From positions 278,223,158-278,287,157 of the forward strand of contig OX246754.1 in the NCBI GenBank assembly GCA_945910035.1: a DNA stretch of 64,000 nt, given 5' to 3'. The notes beneath the pieces are model-generated. The model had not been told where the DNA came from and ran no database searches. It worked only from the letters and a program-made list of their open reading frames with translations. Numbering within the stretch: position 1 is the first letter of the stretch; each line of letters begins with the position of its first letter. A program made the translations under genes and the position numbers. Positions 43,990-55,883 of the stretch are shown here, one piece after another. Origin of the DNA: Brachypalpus laphriformis (lineage: Eukaryota; Arthropoda; Insecta; Diptera; Syrphidae).

Positions 43990-45790
43990 TTGCGAACACC
44001 ATGTGGTACAATCTAGACAAAGAAAAAAGCGCAACGTTTTGTTTTCTCGATGAAAAATTACCTCTCTCACACCATCAAGGGAGCTGAGGATGAAGAGTGC
44101 AGAGCAGAAAGTGAGTGGGATTCGGTAGAGCAAACTTGCTTAAAGAAGGGCAAATCACTACTAGGTGATTCAGACGACCATCACCAACACGCCAAAGATA
44201 CATGGTGATGGAGTGATGAAGCTAAAGAAGTAATAAATGAGAAGAAATCGACTTTCAAAGCTTGGTCGAAGTGCCCCTCTAATAATAGAGTCGAAAAAGC
44301 CAGACTCGAAATGGAATACAAACATTGCAAGAGACAAGGCGAAAAATAAGCGCGTTCAACTTCAAGCAGAGAGTACGGAGGGCCTGTATCGGAGCTGGAG
44401 AAATTATCTTCACCAGATGCTGATACAAACCAATTTATCCAGGAGCTGCGAAGACACAATATGAACAGGAGCGCAACCATCTTCCAAATAGCCGCCCAAA
44501 GAAGGAGAAATGCTCAGGAGATTCGTTCGCCAAAGTTCATTAACAATGCTCATGGCCAGCTTCTTATGGATGACGACAAAATTCTGCATAGGTGCGACAG
44601 TATTGTGAAGGACTTTTGAATGAACAGTTTTTCCGGCTATACTTTCCAGGAGCCACCACTAACTGTGAAAAAATACCCGATATTACGGTGAAAGAAAATA
44701 GTAAGGCGGTCAAATACTCCAAAAAACGAAAAGCGGTTGGGTCGAACGAGATGTCCTCTGAGTTCTGGAAAAACATGGAAGACATCGGATTCAGATGGCT
44801 CTGAATTCTCATTTCCAAACTGATGATCAGTGGGGATTTATCGCGCGTAAATCAACCACATATGTAATCGAAAGTATAAGGATCATAATGGAAAAAATCG
44901 TGATTCCTTAAAGGATTTGTCTATTGTATTGGTTGACTTTGAAAAAGCATTCGATAGACAACCACGAGACAGATATGGGTGTCGCTATAACATCGACAGG
45001 TTCCAAAAACTCATGTACAGATGATCATGGACATGTACGAGGGATCAAAGACAAGAATAAGATGCCCCGCTTGAGTAACCGAAGAGTTCCCAATCAAAGT
45101 GCATCAGGGAAGCATCTTAACTCTTTCGCTCTTTATTGCAGTCCTTGACTATCTGCTTGAAGGAAAAGTGACGGACCCCAAAGTGCATCAGTTTGCTGAT
45201 GATGGAGTCATCATAAATGAGGATTCTACGGCCCTCCAAATACCACTAAGCACACCCAAACGGTGAACATTTGGAAGAGAAATGGGTACCGCATTATTCC
45301 AAAAAAGGACCAACTACTTGAGCAGTCCGTTCTTTGATCCACGCAAGGATATTCCAGACATTTATTTGAATGTAACACTGCTTCCCATGTGCGATAAGTT
45401 CAAATACCTGGGATCTATGATATATAGCAAAGCAACTTGTGATGACGACATCAATCATCGCGTTAGTGTAGGGTGTATGAAGTGGCGAGAAAGCTCCGCT
45501 ATCTTCTGTGACCGAAAAATATCCCCTAAGTTGCAAGGAAGGCTCTACACCGCAGTTGTACGTCTAGCGCTCGCATACAATTCACAATGTTGGACGATGT
45601 ATAAAAAGTATGGGGATAAACGGCAGCTGAGCTGAAAATGTTTTGCATTACAGCAGAAGTGACAGAGCTTGATCGAATAAGAAGTTGGAAGAAAACTCAC
45701 GTTAAAGAAACCATCTCACGGAAAATAACGCGTGACTGGCTTAGCTTGTATGTATTGCCATGATCATAATCTCGCCGGAATAGGAAGAAG
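43990..45790 (+). mobile_element. RTE-like LINE, family C, long decayed copy
   Basis: A degenerate copy identifiable from its C-terminal region, which matches the copy at 47.2 kb: CDKFKYLGSMIYSKATCDDDINHRVSVG and RRLYTAVVRLAL-type sequence within 45282-45635. Upstream pieces fit the linker and RT: WSDEAKEVINEKKS (about 44207), LRRHNMNRSATIFQIAAQRR (about 44445), VLVDFEKAFDRQP (about 44930-44965, motif A). It ends at GCCGGAATAGGAAGAAGAAG, the family's 3' terminus. Stops are frequent in all frames. Confidence 0.65.
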
Positions 45791-45799
45791 AAGTATGTT

Positions 45800-46580
45800 T
45801 TAGGTTGATGGAGAGGGTGTGAGCTAGCATTCAGCCTTCAGGGAGGAGAAGAAAACAAATAATTAGTCCGTCTCCCTTTTCCAGTTTAGCACGGCTTTTA
45901 GTGGCCTTGTTGACAGTTTGCCCCAACTTCGAGGCCTGTCATTCTGGTTCTGCTAAGGCCTGCCCATTCACATACAAAGTGGGCAATGTTCTCATCTGCA
46001 TCTACTGTTTTAACATATTTTGCCTACGTGGGTCGTCAGTAAGTTGTGGCCTGTGATTATAGCTAGTGGAAGTGTTAAGTGTGGTCCGTTGATCCTAGAA
46101 AATTCCTCTAGTCTTTCTCTTGTTATAGTGTGACAGAGAGTGTTTATGAAGTGAGGCATGGTGAGAGTGCACTTCACCTTCTATTCACAAGCATTTAAAA
46201 GAACATGGTTATACTGGATTTCATAAGTTTCCTAGTGGTTAGAATAGAGTTGTCGACGACAGGCTGGCCCAGCTCTCAGACATTTCATGCGAATGATTTG
46301 GCCGTCTCCTTACCAGACCTCTATATACTGTGCATAGTGATATATTGTGACTAACACTGCGTGCTCTTCGCTCATCGCGGCATCGCTTCACTTACCTTGA
46401 GTTGACTAAACTTTGGATGTCTGTGCTAGCTGTTTGGCTGTCGATACCTTCTTTTCCAGATTGAATCTGGTAATAGCTAGAATTTTCGCTTGGAACATGC
46501 TACTGGGGCTTGTGAATATCGTAATGTTGTTCGTTTATGACTTTTTCGTCTGCTCGTTCTCTCCTATAGCGTATTAATGT
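45800..46580 (-). mobile_element. Possible C-terminal region of an RNase-H-type LINE
   Basis: Minus-strand reading gives TMPHFINTLCHTITRERLEEFSR, LPLAIITGHNLLTTH and DADENIAHFVCEWAGLSRTRM. This is the C-terminal helical and zinc-knuckle-like region following RNase H in LOA/R1/I-type elements. Stops are common and the RNase H core is not readable, so the assignment is tentative. Confidence 0.35.
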
Positions 46581-46777
46581 ATTGACTTTAAGGCCATAGT
46601 CAAAATAGAGTGTTGAATAAACAATATCCGTTTCCAAGTTTGCCTATTTGGCAATCATGCAGTGGCCCAATTGGCTCTTCTACAAGGAATTTGAGTGTCG
46701 GTAACTCAGGGTACTTTTCGTAGCTACCTTCATGTTTTTTTAATGTTCTCCACCACTTAGGACAGTGTCCTTTAAAG

Positions 46778-47060
46778 TTATAGGCCCAGTGATGGAGTGA
46801 AAGGAAATTTTATAGATGAGAGTGAATAGGGAAGGAGGTAAAGAAAGCTGACGATGCATGCTAATCTAGAATTTTTGTAGATTGTAGGTTTCTGTTCTGG
46901 TAATACTAAGCAAAACAAATTATTCCATATTCGTGTTGCGCGGTTAAAAAACGAACTTTTGAAATTCACGGTGCACCCGAAAACAGGTTCTAAGATGTAG
47001 GGATGTGCAGGATAGGTGGGCGGGACACAACTATATATAGATTTGGAATGGTGGCGCATA
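46778..47060 (-). mobile_element. CR1/Jockey-like LINE C-terminal fragment
   Basis: A 93-codon minus-strand open stretch with FKSSFFNRATRIWNNLF and LPEQKPTIYKNS. The SFFxRxxRxWNxL pattern followed by a Phe/Lys-rich helix is typical of the very end of CR1/Jockey ORF2 proteins. No RT core adjoins it. Confidence 0.4.
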
Positions 47061-47154
47061 CCGGCGGTGTTTCAGTGAAGGAATTTAGTTATAAATTAAG
47101 TAATCACTAATCAATTTAAATGCTTGTAACTGAACATGTTTTAGTATACTCAAA

Positions 47155-48132
47155 TATGTATGTTACGAAGTTCCCAAGTGCGAAAAGTTCAAATATCTGG
47201 GATCTACGATCAATAGCAAAGCAATCTGTGATGACGATATCAATCAACGCGTAAGCGTAGGGTGGATGAAATGGCGAGAAAACTCCCCTATCTTCTGTAA
47301 CCGAAAAATGCCACCTAAGTTGAAAAGAAGGCTCTACACCGCAGTTGTGCATCCAATGCTCACATACGGTTTACAATGTGCGACGGCGTACAAAAAGTAT
47401 GAGAGTAAATTAATGGCAGCTAAGATGAAGATGTTTCTCATGACAGCAGGAGTGACAAACCTTGATCGAATAAGAAGTTCGAAGATCCGTGGAAGCCTTC
47501 ACGCCAAGGAAACCTTCTTACGAAAGATAGAGCACGACCGGCTCACCTGGTATTGCCACGTTCAAAGAAGAAATCATTTAAACCCTGTTAAAAAGGCAAT
47601 ATCAATGAAAGCTCCAAAGACATCGCGTGGCAGGAAAGGCAGGCCTAAAAATGCCTGGATCACACAAATGTGACGACATCGGCATTTCATTGGCCTCAGT
47701 GTGAGTGATCCAAAATAGGGAATAAAATAAATAAATACTTGGCGCATCAGCCCTTTAAGTGCCAGGGCCTAGCTTCTCGCAACCACTCATGCTGTGTGCG
47801 TTATTTTTTTCACACGAATGGAAGGGACCTACAGTTTAGTGCCGTATCCAAAGGGGAGTTTGTTTTGAGAACATTTTTCGTGACAAGAATACTCTCGGGT
47901 GTTTGTCAGACGTTCGCGAGAGGTGGGGCCGTGAAAAAACTTGTTGGTGTTTGCTGGGATTCGAACTTGGAATCCGACACACTAACTCCAATATTGGGAG
48001 GCTTGCCGATATTTTCTGAGGTCAAATAGGCGTACCCCACAGGCGGATCAGTAGAAATGCGGTGAAGTGGGAGGGTTATGATCGCTTGTTTTCGGATCAT
48101 AACCTTGCCGAAATAGGAAGAATAAGAAGAAA
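47155..48132 (+). mobile_element. RTE-like LINE, family C, 3' part, interrupted by a SINE
   Basis: Encodes CEKFKYLGSTINSKAICDDDINQRVSVG, KLKRRLYTAVVHPMLTYGLQC, WYCHVQRRNHLNPVKKAIS and RKGRPKNAWITQM to the stop at 47671, largely in one open frame (47266-47673). The 3' untranslated block is split: 47674-47717 and 47992-48132, with a SINE between. The right part reads GATATTTTCTGAGGTCAAAT...GGATCATAACC and ends AGGAAGAATAAGAAG. It joins up with the undisturbed version at 14700-14869. Confidence 0.8.
47718..47991 (-). mobile_element. tRNA-derived SINE, copy 3
   Basis: Minus-strand copy inserted in the 3' untranslated block of RTE-C. The complement starts GGAGTTAGTGTGTCGGATTCC and has the B box GTTCGAATCCC; the A box is cut off by 5' truncation. 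The 3' half (GAGTGGTTGCGAGAAGC...GGCCCTGGCAC) is intact. Target duplications are poorly preserved (CAAAATAGGG/CCAATATTGGG). Confidence 0.75.
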
Positions 48133-49395
48133 TATGTTTGTTACGGGAGTTGCCGTGAGTTGTACTCTAGTTTCGGACGAACAAATGCTTTGTAGATCAA
48201 GACCATGTCCATAGAACTGAAGAAATGTTTCATCTTTTAAGAAATCCAAAGGATTTTAATCCATCTTTCGCAGTTGCGGTAATCTGGTGATTAACGTTCA
48301 GCCCGCATCATTGATCCAGCTGTTCATGGTATTTAGGTCATCAACAACATTGTCTAGTGCTTGCCTTCACGTTATTGAAGTCCCCTCCAATAGCTAAGAT
48401 GGCCACTTCAATCAATGTTACCAACTCATATAAGGTTATCTTTATTAGTCGGCCCTTGGTGTAGGCATGTGAGATCACCGAGATGTGCCTTGGATCAAGT
48501 TGGGAAGGAATGCGGATGTAAGTCAGTCGCCCATTCTACTAATGTTAATCCAAGTGCTAATGTTACTGAGAACTGTGTTTAGCACTCCAAGCCCGGAGTG
48601 GATGCATCCATCCTGGGAAGCAAATTCCGATGAGAAGTTATAGAGTCTCCGACAAAAATTCTGTACAATATGTCTTTATATTTGTTAGACTCAATTTCAC
48701 TATAGAATTTTTTTTGAAGCAGCTCTTTTTATGAAGGTTTTTCTATTTTTAAAAATCATTTTCCTCACTTTGTAATAGACTCGATCTACAGAATCATTTG
48801 TACTTTTGGCCGTGTCTTGGCCACTGTTTATGCAGCAAGATCTCTCGTATGGAAAATACACATAACCTCGCTTTATTCTCGAACTTTAAGTTGTCTATTA
48901 GGGGTAAGGAGTAGGGCTCTCAAGACTAACTAGAAGGCTACTAAAGGCGTTTCAGTCCGTTCTCTCCCCATTATTATAGGGTTGGTGGTTCTCTTTCTTT
49001 GATAGTGTCCATAGTGTAACCTTAAGCCCATTATATTTCTCTTTCTCTCCTAATTCGCACAAGAAGTTGGAAAATCATGGGTCAGAATCGAACCGCTTGC
49101 CTCGAATATGAACTTTTTTTTTAAATTCTGACTTGGCACAAACCTCTTATATTTTCAAAATCAAATAGCTGAAATACGATGGCGATCACGACTAGGCAAA
49201 AATAGCGATAACTTACACATAAGCCGAACAATGCTGCTGTGAAGGAATAGATCGCGATCCTAGATCAAGGAGACCCTCTAAGCAGCGTGTATTTCAGGGG
49301 CAGCAATCTCGCAATTTGTTTGTATTTTCAACCTCCATAGGAAAAAATGTCTTTTAATATGGCTTTAATATTCTTCGGATTGGAGCTTTCGCCAA
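48133..49395. other. Unassigned region, possible decayed LINE endonuclease
   Basis: About 1.26 kb without a convincing gene. On the minus strand near 48380-48500 a GGDFNNV-like motif, also seen in LINE endonucleases, occurs between stops, which is too little to call. The rest shows nothing. Confidence 0.35.
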
Positions 49396-49999
49396 AATAA
49401 CGCTGTGTCCATCGTAAATGCGGGAACGAGCTATGCGTGCGATGCGGTGTCCGCACGCACCGCATTAGTTTGCGGGGAATGCGGAAGTGTCCAATTACAA
49501 CACGATAAATGCGTTCATGCGGGTTGCGTTAATAACTTTTTTAGTTCAGTGTGAGATGGCTTCAGCTTCGGCACGTAAGATTTTATTGGTTGAAAATAGT
49601 TTGTTAAAAATAAAAATACTAAGAAGTCTTAAAAAAAAGTATAATAAATTTAAAAGTCATATCATTATATAAAAAAAGATTAATTTATGGCGAGTTTCAT
49701 CACCTCAACGCGGTCGCCGTTTGTAGATTGTATGCTGCATTATTTTTGTCGCTTCAGCTGTTGGTTGTTGGTGCAATCCAGCATAATATAATATATAAAC
49801 AAAAACCGTAAAATTGCGGGCGGACGAAAAAGCATTTCGCCAGTATACGAGAATGCGGATAAAAACATTCGACTATGTTTTAAGAACCATATGATAGTTG
49901 TTATTATCACACAACAAATTTCAGAGACCTATTTCTGTTGAAGAAAGGCTTTTCCTAACATTAAGGCAAGAAATAAAAAAATAAAAAACTATATTTATT

Positions 50000-50763
50000 T
50001 TAGACAATATTTATTTGACCGTCCGTATTTTGTAATACAAATCGACTTACATTAGATGGTTGTGTTTTAAGTGGTTCTTTAGTATTTTGTAATGTGCATT
50101 GAGATCTTGAATCAAGACTCACAGTAAATGAATGTGGAATTGTATGGTGATAAATGCTGTAGATAGGGGAAGCTGGCACAGAGATGTCGGAATAAGCAGA
50201 TGATATGGTATTTGAAGGGAAATGAGTTTCTTGACTTCGCACTGCTTCCATTTCTTGCAGTAAGATGTCTTGAAATATCGTCAAAAACTCGAAGTTGTCG
50301 AATTGGATCCAACTTCCTCATATAAGGAATCAGCGACTTCAGAAGAAGGGAATTTTCAGCCTCTGATCCTTCAAGCAAGGCGAGCTTTTTTCTTCAATAT
50401 CTAGAAGCTTTAGCTCAACCTGGTTTCCTTCTTCATTTACCCTTTTTTTCTTCCGTCGAGGTGGTGAATGCTTAGACGAAGTGCATGTCTCAATGAAAGT
50501 TATTTTAGGTCATTTGTTTCAGTATTTGGCACCTCAATATCCGCTTCAGTTGCAGTAGTCAAATTATCTAATTCCAGCGTCAAATTTCCATCAGTATCTC
50601 TCGTCATTGTATCCTTTAGGAAAAGTAAGCTAGTAAAATACTGCCACTTTTCAGAATATATTGCTGCTCTCGAGAATCACCAGATTTACTTTGCGGAATT
50701 TTTTTTGGTTCTTTGCTGAATTGATCGCGCAAATTCCGCCACTTTTTCTTAGCATCATCTTCT
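50000..50763 (-). pseudogene. MADF-BESS protein of the PIF/Harbinger element
   Basis: On the minus strand an acceptor-like TTTTTTTCCAG (complement near 50762-50773) leads into DAKKKWRNLRDQFSKEPKK, the middle of a MADF DNA-binding domain. A frame change near 50660 continues as YSEKWQYF and LKDTMTRDTDGNLTLELDNLTTATE. Towards the end LLLKSLIPYMRKLDPIRQL (about 50345-50290) is a BESS motif, and a Ser/Thr-rich tail follows to 50000. Such accessory proteins bind transposon ends and bring the nuclease to DNA. The N-terminus of the MADF domain is missing, because upstream sequence is occupied by the opposing gene. Confidence 0.65.
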
Positions 50764-50808
50764 GGAAAAAAAACATATTGTACATAACCAATTTTTTGTT
50801 TGTTTCAG

Positions 50809-51728
50809 GTACTTGTCAACGGGAATATCTTTTAGGCAAATTGCTTTTTCATTCAAAATATCGAAATCGTCTGTTGCCTATATAGTTAGAGAGGTATGCA
50901 AGGCCATTTGGGAATCGCTGCAGAAGATACATATACCAAGAACGGACCATTTTGAAAAGATTTCAGAAGAATTTTTTGAAAAATGAAATTTTCCTAACTG
51001 TTTGGGAAGCATTGACGGAAAGCATATTCGACTCAAGCGTCCAGCAAATTCAGGCAGTATGTTTTACAACTACAAAGGCTCTTTTGAATAGTACTATTGG
51101 CGGTGGTTGATGCAAGATATCGTTTTTCAATGAACGATGTGGGCGCATATGGGAAAGATAGTGACGCAGGAGTTTTTGCAAATTCAGCCATATATGAAAA
51201 TTTCAAGAATGGTAATCTAGCTTTACCAAGAGCTAAGCCACTACCCAACTCTGAGCAAGTTCCATTTGTATTTGTAGGTCTGAGCAGCAAGCTCCATTTG
51301 TATTTGTAGGAGATGAAGCATTTCCCTTAAGAACATATCTAATGAGGCCTTACCCTGCAAGGCAACTTCCAAATAATCGCGCTTCTTCAGAGTTAAATTA
51401 CCGTTTGTCAAGAGCCAGAATGACAGTAGAGTGTGCATACGGCATTAGTTCTGCCAAATTTAGATTTTTATTAAAAGCAATAGAAACTAATGTTGAAAAT
51501 GCAGTTCATATTGTAAAAGCTATTTGCATCCTACATAACGTTAATATAAATATGGGGAAAGAAGACACTTTTCCCAACATCTTTGAACAAAATTTAAGTA
51601 GCTCAAGAAATCCGATGGAAAGTCAGAATTTACCGTTTTCCAGAGCAAATAATCACCCGCCACGAGAAGCAGTGGCTAAACGGAACATTTTTTGTGAATA
51701 CTTTTCAATAAATAAAATAAAGAAATAA
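50809..51728 (+). pseudogene. PIF/Harbinger (HARBI1-like) transposase
   Basis: Starts at an acceptor-like TTTGTTTCAG (ending 50808) with STGISFRQIAFSFKISKSSVAYIV, a helix-turn-helix. Then come NFPNCLGSIDGKHIRLK (first catalytic Asp, about 50990-51040), a frame break near 51085, VVDARYRFSMNDVGAYGKDSDAG (second Asp, about 51098-51165), and after another break ARMTVECAYGI (third acidic residue, about 51415-51447) with ILHN near the end. A 29-bp tandem duplication around 51253-51310 (CCATTTGTATTTGTAGG twice) disrupts the frame. It would cut and paste the element; this copy cannot. Confidence 0.8.
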
Positions 51729-52067
51729 ACATTGCTTACTCACTTGAAATTCCCAAACTTTTATCAGTTATTCGATCCTTCTAGCGACAATGGCTTTTGT
51801 TCCACAACACATTTCGCTTTTGTACTTCCGATATAATAACTTCCATCCTTTAAATTCCGTACGATACTGCAGAAAAAATCAAACCAGTTTTATTTTCAAA
51901 CAATGCGTGCGATGCGGGGACGTCGCAACGCACGTGTTGGCCGCAATATCATGCTTACGTTGGACATCTACATATCCCAACATCAGTTTGATTTTGAAAT
52001 CTGCCCGCATTAATCGCACCGCAACGCACGCACCGCATTGCCAGTGCTTACGCTAGACACAGTGTTA

Positions 52068-53480
52068 GAGTATTCTCCAAATCTTGTATAGGTACTTATA
52101 AATCTACGTCTCCAGAAAGATCTCTTTCCCCTTATTTTCTCCTAGATATCGCAACCATTTTTTAGCCTCTCGACTCCAGTGACCTAATTGAAATGTCAAA
52201 CCAATACGCAACCTTCCATCGAACCCACTACTTTATTTGGATCGATTTGTATGCACATCACTTACCCGAAACAATTTGTTAAAACGTCCAAGGAAATACG
52301 TTTCCTTCTCCTTCTCAACTACCATCGCGTACAATACCATACTTTGAGTCCGAATCTCAACTATTTACCCATGAGAACGACCTAAACTCCAGCATCTACA
52401 GCTATCTTTCGCATATCCAAGTCGAATGCAATCACGTTCACTGTCAAGCGCGAACTTCTTCTTGGCCCCAAAAAGGAATCTGTCGAACGGTATTGTGCGT
52501 GTACTTCTTCTGTACCGCTATCATCTGCGGATCCTAATCGCGATACATTAGTCAGAGAACTGATTTAGATAACTTCGTTGTATGAACAAGGAACAGAGTC
52601 GGAGCAGAATGAATACAGTTGGAGCTGCAAGCTAGTTAAATGGCAGGCAATCTGTGCTTATCAATTGGCACAGCAAGAAGAACACGGCCGGCATCGTTAA
52701 CCGAGCATTAGAAAGGTTCTACCTGATAGATACCTTAAAAGGATTGCGATATAAATCGAGTGTTTGGTGGCTCCAGTTGGGTTGGGAAATATCTGCGTAG
52801 GTTGATGTGTGCGGTAAGGAAGTGATTTGATTTCCAGCTGAGTGAGTAGTGGTCCGATGCTGCTGTTTATGCAGGCGATGAAAATGTTAGAATTTTTGTA
52901 TCTCTTATGGATACGATGCTGTTGAATTGCCCGCCGCTTTGACTTGCAAATTGAATGCAGGTATATAGTGATCTGACCAGATCATGTTCGTTACTTAAAA
53001 GCCCTTTAATGGGTAGTCTAATGGCCTTGCGAGGCTAGTGGGAATGCATGTATAACAGATCTGTTTAGTACTACTTACACAAATAAAACTGTTATGTGAC
53101 GATCCTTGCCATGGGTTTGAATTTGTAGAATTAGCACGCACGGTACGGCTGGTGTCGTGTTAATATTTAGGAATATGTATAACAATTGGTTTGATTGGAA
53201 AGATTTTACGGGTATTCCTGTTGTGTACTTACTCTAGAATTTCATAGGTCTGAGTTAAAAAGTAGCACCGTTGTTGCACTTCATTAAAAGAACATTTCTG
53301 TAAACCAAGCCCCTACTATGTTATAGTCTATGATCACCAATGCTAAATGCCTATTTGGAGGGAGGTGGGGATCTTTTAAGGATGAAAATATTTCCTTACT
53401 CAAAAACAATGTGGGATTTCTACTCACTAAACCCACCTACCCGCTGAATTTGAGCAAGCTAGTAAATGATCTCTTTGATC
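52068..53480. other. Unassigned region
   Basis: About 1.4 kb between the Harbinger element and the RNase-H LINE. No ORF with familiar motifs and no recognisable repeat. Confidence 0.45.
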
Positions 53481-53599
53481 GATAACCAGTGACGAGGAGC
53501 ACTACAAGGAATAGCACTACTAAAGGTCTTCACAGCCCTTCACTTTTGCAGATGAAATGCTGCCCTAATCATCGACATCCTTTTATCGAATCCTGCCCG

Positions 53600-55835
53600 A
53601 TCACAAGAAGAAAGGTGGGCAATCGTCCCCCATGGTGGAATGGAGAACTTAACAGTCTTCGCTGCACAAGCAGGAAACAATTCAATAAAGCCAAACGAAC
53701 AAGGCTGGGAGATCTACAAAGAAAGTCTGAATAACTTCAAAATAGAGGTTCGGAAAGCTAGACGCAGATCCTGGCGCGGGTTTTGTCAGAGTATTGACAA
53801 CACGTCTCAATCCTCTAGACTGCGAAAAGTCCTCTCCAAAACACCAACTGTACCTATTATCCTCATGAATCGTAATGGATCCTGGGCGGAACCGAACGAA
53901 GCATCATTCAACCTGCTCATGGACACTCACTTCCCCGGCTGCACGCCTACCCCCAACGATGATCGCGCCCTGGTAAATGTTGCACGCCCACAGGCACCTC
54001 CTCATCTGATCAGCGAAGATAAGCTGAAATGGGCGGTAAACAGTTTCGAACCATTCAAATCCCCGGGACCGGACGGTATTTTTCCGGCCCAGATTCAGAC
54101 GGCCTTCAACATAGTATGGCAGTAACTTTCCTGCATTCTGAAGGCTTGTCTTGAGCTCGGAACAACACCAACTGCCTGGACCGAGGTAAGAGTGGTCTTT
54201 ATACCCAAAGCAGGCAAGACATCGCACACCCTTCCAAAGGACCTAAGACCTATTAGTCTAACGTCCTTCCTTCTCAAGATTCTGGAAAGTATCCTGAACC
54301 TACACAATAAGACCACTATTGATAGCACCTTACTATCCACGTCACAGCACGCCTACCAAAAAGGTAAATCTGTCGAAACGGCTTTGCACTCCATCATCCA
54401 TCCTATCGAAAAATCACTCTCAATCAAAGAGTTCACCCTAGTGTCATTTCTAGATAGAGAGGGAGCCTTCAACAACGTTGAAACAAATTCGATTACCAGT
54501 GCCTTACATCTGCGAACCCATCTGTTGCTTCATAGAACACATTCTAAAGAACAGGGTAATAACAGCATCCTTCGGAAGCAGCACTGTCAAGCGACATGCA
54601 CATCGAGGCACCGCCCAAGGGGGTGTACTGTTTCCACTATTGTGGAATTTGGTACTCAACGAGGCTCTTCTAGAAATCGAAAAAACTGGATGCAATGTTA
54701 TTGCCTTTGCAGACGATGTCGCTTTTCTAATAACAGGCAAATACCCGCAGATGCTGGCCGATGTCATGCAGTCTGCTCTTAATGAACTGCTCAGATGGAC
54801 CGATAAATGCGGCCTCTCCGTTAACCCGACGAAGACCGAGCTAGTTCTATTCACAAGAAAACACAAGCTCCCTGACTTCACTCCGCCCAAGATAAGGGGA
54901 TCCACCCTCAAGCTTTCAAATAGCGCTAGCTATTTAGTCCTAAAGCTTGACCGCAAGCTAATTTGGAAAGAGAATGTCGTCGAACAGGCCAGGAAATCGC
55001 TGGCCGCCCTATACATCTGCAAGAAAGCAGTAGGCTCCACTTTGGGCCTTAAACCAAGCAGCATGCACTGGCTATACACGTCGGTCATAAAACCGATTCT
55101 CATGTATAGAGTATTGATATGGTGGCCCGCCTTGGAGAAGAAATCCAACCTATCCATAATGGAAAAAACTCAGCGAGTTGCATGTCTCAGCATTACCGGT
55201 GCACTGAGAACTTCTCCCACAGCGGCGCTACAAACCATGCTCCACCTGCTTCCGATTGACATTGTCAGTAAACAATTGGCTGTCAGCTCGGCAATAAGAC
55301 TGAGAGGCTCCAAGCAATGGAAGGAGCAACACACGGGACACGCCAATATACTTTCGATGCACCGTCATCTTCCCAATTCCACTGACCATCTGCCCACTGA
55401 ATATGATTTTAACACGCACTCGATACCGAACAGAAGTGAGTGGACGCAACGCAATGTCCTTTACAACGAATCGCTGGCAATTTTTACGGACGGGTCCAAA
55501 ACCAAGGACGGAGTCGGTGCCGGAATTATCTAAGAAGATCTGGACATATACCTCTCCCTTAACCTTCCAGACCACTGCAGCGTTTTTCAAGCCGAAATCA
55601 CCGCGGTTCGCAAAGCCGCTGACTGGCTAGCGGCTAGCACACTATCAACACCTGATATTGTTATTTACGTCGACAGTCAGGCAGCCATCAAATACCTCGT
55701 ATCCAGCACTAAGGCAGTGAAAGACTGTCGCATATCTTTTAACGAGATAGCTGGTCAGTACAATCTCACCCTTTGCTGGGTACCAAGTCACTGTGACATA
55801 CCGGGGAATTGTGCCGACGAACTAGCACGATAAGG
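53600..55835 (+). pseudogene. Family F reverse transcriptase plus RNase H, several breaks
   Basis: Pre-RT region PPWWNGELNSLR (53625) and WRGFCQSIDNTS. RT blocks are SPGPDGIFPAQIQ (about 54058), then past a stop at 54123 VVFIPKAGKTSHTLPKDLRPISLTSF, AYQKGKSVETALHS and FLDREGAFNNV (motif A). After a frame change near 54480 come HRGTAQGGVLFPLLWNL (motif B) and IAFADDVAFLI (motif C, about 54700-54730), then the open frame to 55533. RNase H begins FTDGSKTKDGVGAGI with a stop at 55531, and continues VFQAEITAV, IYVDSQAAI and WVPSHCDIPGNCADELAR to about 55833. Catalytic acids are present in both domains. Confidence 0.8.
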
Positions 55836-55883
55836 CTCCTCTGGTACAGATAGCATAAGCATTACCGACATCGAAGAGCCAGC

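Larger units (their letters stand above)
49398..52067. mobile_element. PIF/Harbinger DNA transposon
   Basis: Terminal inverted repeats pair CGCTGTGTCCATCGTAA (from 49401) with the complement of TTACGCTAGACACAGTG (to 52064). Next to them are TAA (49398-49400) and TTA (52065-52067), the TWA trinucleotide that PIF/Harbinger elements duplicate, although here the two differ. Subterminal GC-rich blocks (GTGCGATGCGG) recur at both ends. Inside are a minus-strand MADF-BESS gene and a plus-strand Harbinger nuclease gene, the two-gene set known from this superfamily. Both are broken. Confidence 0.75.

Noticed and set aside
48380..48500. LINE endonuclease on the minus strand
   Set aside because: Only one short GDFN-like motif between stops could be seen; no second endonuclease motif supports it.
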